A stretch of 64,000 nucleotides of DNA from Atopomonas sediminilitoris. GTDB taxonomy: Bacteria > Pseudomonadota > Gammaproteobacteria > Pseudomonadales > Pseudomonadaceae. The notes beneath the pieces were generated by a model. It was not told the DNA's origin, searched no databases, and worked only from the letters and a program-made list of their open reading frames with translations. The position numbers and the translations under genes are program-made. Position 1 is the first letter of the stretch. The number at the start of each line of letters is the position of its first letter. The stretch is taken from assembly GCF_022601735.1 (NCBI RefSeq), contig NZ_JAKUMM010000004.1:310001-374000 (forward strand), written 5' to 3'. Positions 62,752 to 64,000 of this stretch are shown here, piece by piece.

Positions 62752-63071
62752 GGCGACAAACCCTAGGCGGAGTAACAAAGCTGGCATACCTTAAAAGCGC
62801 GCCGCGATGGGGGCAAGCATTCAACACCATTTATGCGTTAAAGATTGGCCTATTCCGCCACGCAGCACACCTACAAGCAAAGTTCACAGGTTGTATGGTG
62901 ATCCCCGCTGGCAAAGCACCTTGGTGGTTAATGCAAAGTGATAACCAAACTACGTTTTTCACGGTGCTGACTTGTCTTACTTGGATTCGCCTCGTCGTCA
63001 TTTATCGCTTAACGAGGTGCCCACGGCAGGTGGGTAAGATCAACAAGGCATGCCGCCGCAAAGCCGACACC
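62752..63071. other. Intergenic region between DUF2066 gene and integron integrase
   Basis: This 320-nt gap holds the promoter of the DUF2066 operon (minus strand) and the 3' flank of intI. A small inverted repeat GGTTA / TAACC sits at 62926-62946, and RYYYAAC-like GCTTAAC at 63007-63013, but no paired attC structure or clear attI. A 192-codon plus-strand frame across 62895-63473 is antisense to intI and looks spurious. Confidence 0.5.
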
Positions 63072-64000
63072 TCACACCCGATCCAAGGGACTGCGCACAG
63101 CAAAGCCACCGCGATTCAGCACATGGGTATAGATTTGCGTGGTTTTCACGTCGGCATGCCCCAGCAACTCCTGCACCGTGCGAATATCCTGACCGCTCTC
63201 CAGCAGGTGAGTTGCAAACGAATGGCGAAATGTATGCGGGGTTGCCGGCTTGGCCAGCCCCACCCGGCGCACTGCATTGCGTACTGCACGCTGCACCGTT
63301 TTCTCATGAATATGATGGCGAAACGTACCGTCCGAGCGCGGATCGGCAGAGCGGTTTTTAGACGGGAAGACAAACTGCCAGCCCCACTCGCGCCCCGCAT
63401 TCGGATACTTACGCGCCAACGCATTGGGCAACTTAGTGTTTCCAAACCCAGCCGCCAAATCCTGCTCATGTAAGCAACGAACCCGTAACAAGTGCTCCTG
63501 CAAAGGCGCCACCAGTCGAGCCGGCAACATGGTGATGCGGTCCTTCTGCCCCTTGCCATCACGAATCACAATTTCAAGCCGACTGAAATCCACATCCTTA
63601 ACCCGCAAGCGCAGCGCCTCGAGCAAACGCATACCAGAGCCGTACAAAAGCCTCGCCACCAAACCCACGCTGCCATCCAACTGCGCCAACACATTCGCCA
63701 CCTCCTCACGCGTCAACACCACCGGCAGCCGCTGAGGCCGCCGCGCGCGCACCACACCCTCCAGCCAAGGCAGCTCAAGTTTCAACACCTGCTGATAAAG
63801 GAACAAAATCGCCGACAAGGCCTGATTTTGCGTGGCAGCGGCCACATCACGGCGTACCGCCAAATGGGTCAAAAACGCCTCAACTTCTGGACCGCCCATC
63901 TCTTGCGGATGGCGATACTGATGGAAGCGAATGAAACGCCGCATCCACTCTAGGTAGACAGTTTCGGTACGAATCGAATAGTGTCGCAGACGGATCTGCT
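63072..64000 (-). CDS. Integron integrase IntI-type tyrosine recombinase (N-terminus cut by the window edge)
   Basis: Open frame from 63998 down to the stop at 63072, 308 residues visible, with the start beyond 64000. IntI1-like features: [13 protein letters not shown] and [10 protein letters not shown] in the core-binding domain, catalytic Arg in [16 protein letters not shown], and the integron-specific insertion [20 protein letters not shown]. Catalytic [12 protein letters not shown] and YTHVL tyrosine follow. The extra segment separates IntI from XerCD. Intact and unframeshifted in the visible part, so probably active. attI and cassettes are expected to the right. Confidence 0.93.
   Translation of the reverse strand, partial: QIRLRHYSIRTETVYLEWMRRFIRFHQYRHPQEMGGPEVEAFLTHLAVRRDVAAATQNQALSAILFLYQQVLKLELPWLEGVVRARRPQRLPVVLTREEVANVLAQLDGSVGLVARLLYGSGMRLLEALRLRVKDVDFSRLEIVIRDGKGQKDRITMLPARLVAPLQEHLLRVRCLHEQDLAAGFGNTKLPNALARKYPNAGREWGWQFVFPSKNRSADPRSDGTFRHHIHEKTVQRAVRNAVRRVGLAKPATPHTFRHSFATHLLESGQDIRTVQELLGHADVKTTQIYTHVLNRGGFAVRSPLDRV

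Noticed and set aside
62788..63071. Possible attC/attI site left of the integrase (GCTTAAC at 63007; GGTTA/TAACC at 62926-62946).
   Set aside because: No matching GTTRRRY partner at attC spacing, and the inverted repeat has the wrong polarity. attI is normally at the other (5') side of intI.
62895..63473. 192-codon plus-strand frame opposite intI.
   Set aside because: Antisense to a recognised gene; no homology pattern or ribosome site.

Overview
The window is chromosomal DNA of a gammaproteobacterium close to or within the Pseudomonadaceae. The evidence is gene content and order: a serC-pheA-hisC-[tyrA-aroA fusion]-cmk-rpsA-ihfB supercluster next to gyrA; an mtnA / mtaD-ubiG-mupP-yciK block, including the pseudomonad cell-wall-recycling phosphatase MupP; a fadBA operon; and a proS-to-DUF2066 neighbourhood (proS, tlpA-like, yihY, arsC, wrbA, hda, AI-2E permease). 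GC content looks moderate. I cannot name the species from sequence alone. No rRNA, tRNA, CRISPR array or insertion sequence was seen.

Layout. 0-0.9 kb: end of purN and a DUF3108 envelope protein. 0.9-3.2 kb: a spermidine-synthase-like protein divergent from a class II DAHP synthase. 3.2-7.3 kb: a signalling patch with a small secreted protein, a degenerate receiver protein, a Cache-domain chemoreceptor and an unknown gene 1 nt behind it. 7.3-18.6 kb (all minus strand): ihfB, rpsA, cmk, tyrA-aroA, hisC, pheA, serC, gyrA, covering translation, DNA topology and aromatic/serine biosynthesis. 18.8-24.7 kb: methionine salvage, ubiquinone and wall-recycling genes and a diguanylate cyclase. 24.7-28.7 kb: pfkB, a membrane diguanylate cyclase, two small genes and rluB. 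28.9-40.5 kb: a complete maltodextrin locus (malK, aglA, malT, malG, malF, malE, with divergent malS). 40.5-45.4 kb: fadA, fadB, a membrane protein and a universal stress protein. 45.3-50.7 kb: creBCD, an MgtC-family protein and a solute-binding protein. 50.8-62.8 kb: the proS-to-DUF2066 block. 63.1-64 kb: an integron integrase running off the right edge.

How the genes work together. MalS cuts periplasmic maltodextrins, MalEFGK imports them, AglA releases glucose, and a MalT-type activator probably controls both promoters. A PfkB-type phosphofructokinase 3 kb from the mal locus would give an Embden-Meyerhof step that well-studied Pseudomonas lack. The most notable findings are the IntI integrase, which implies a chromosomal integron with attI and any cassettes just beyond base 64000; a composite operator repeated with identical spacing upstream of malE and aglA; and the separation of the normally adjacent purMN and DUF2066 loci to opposite ends of the window.
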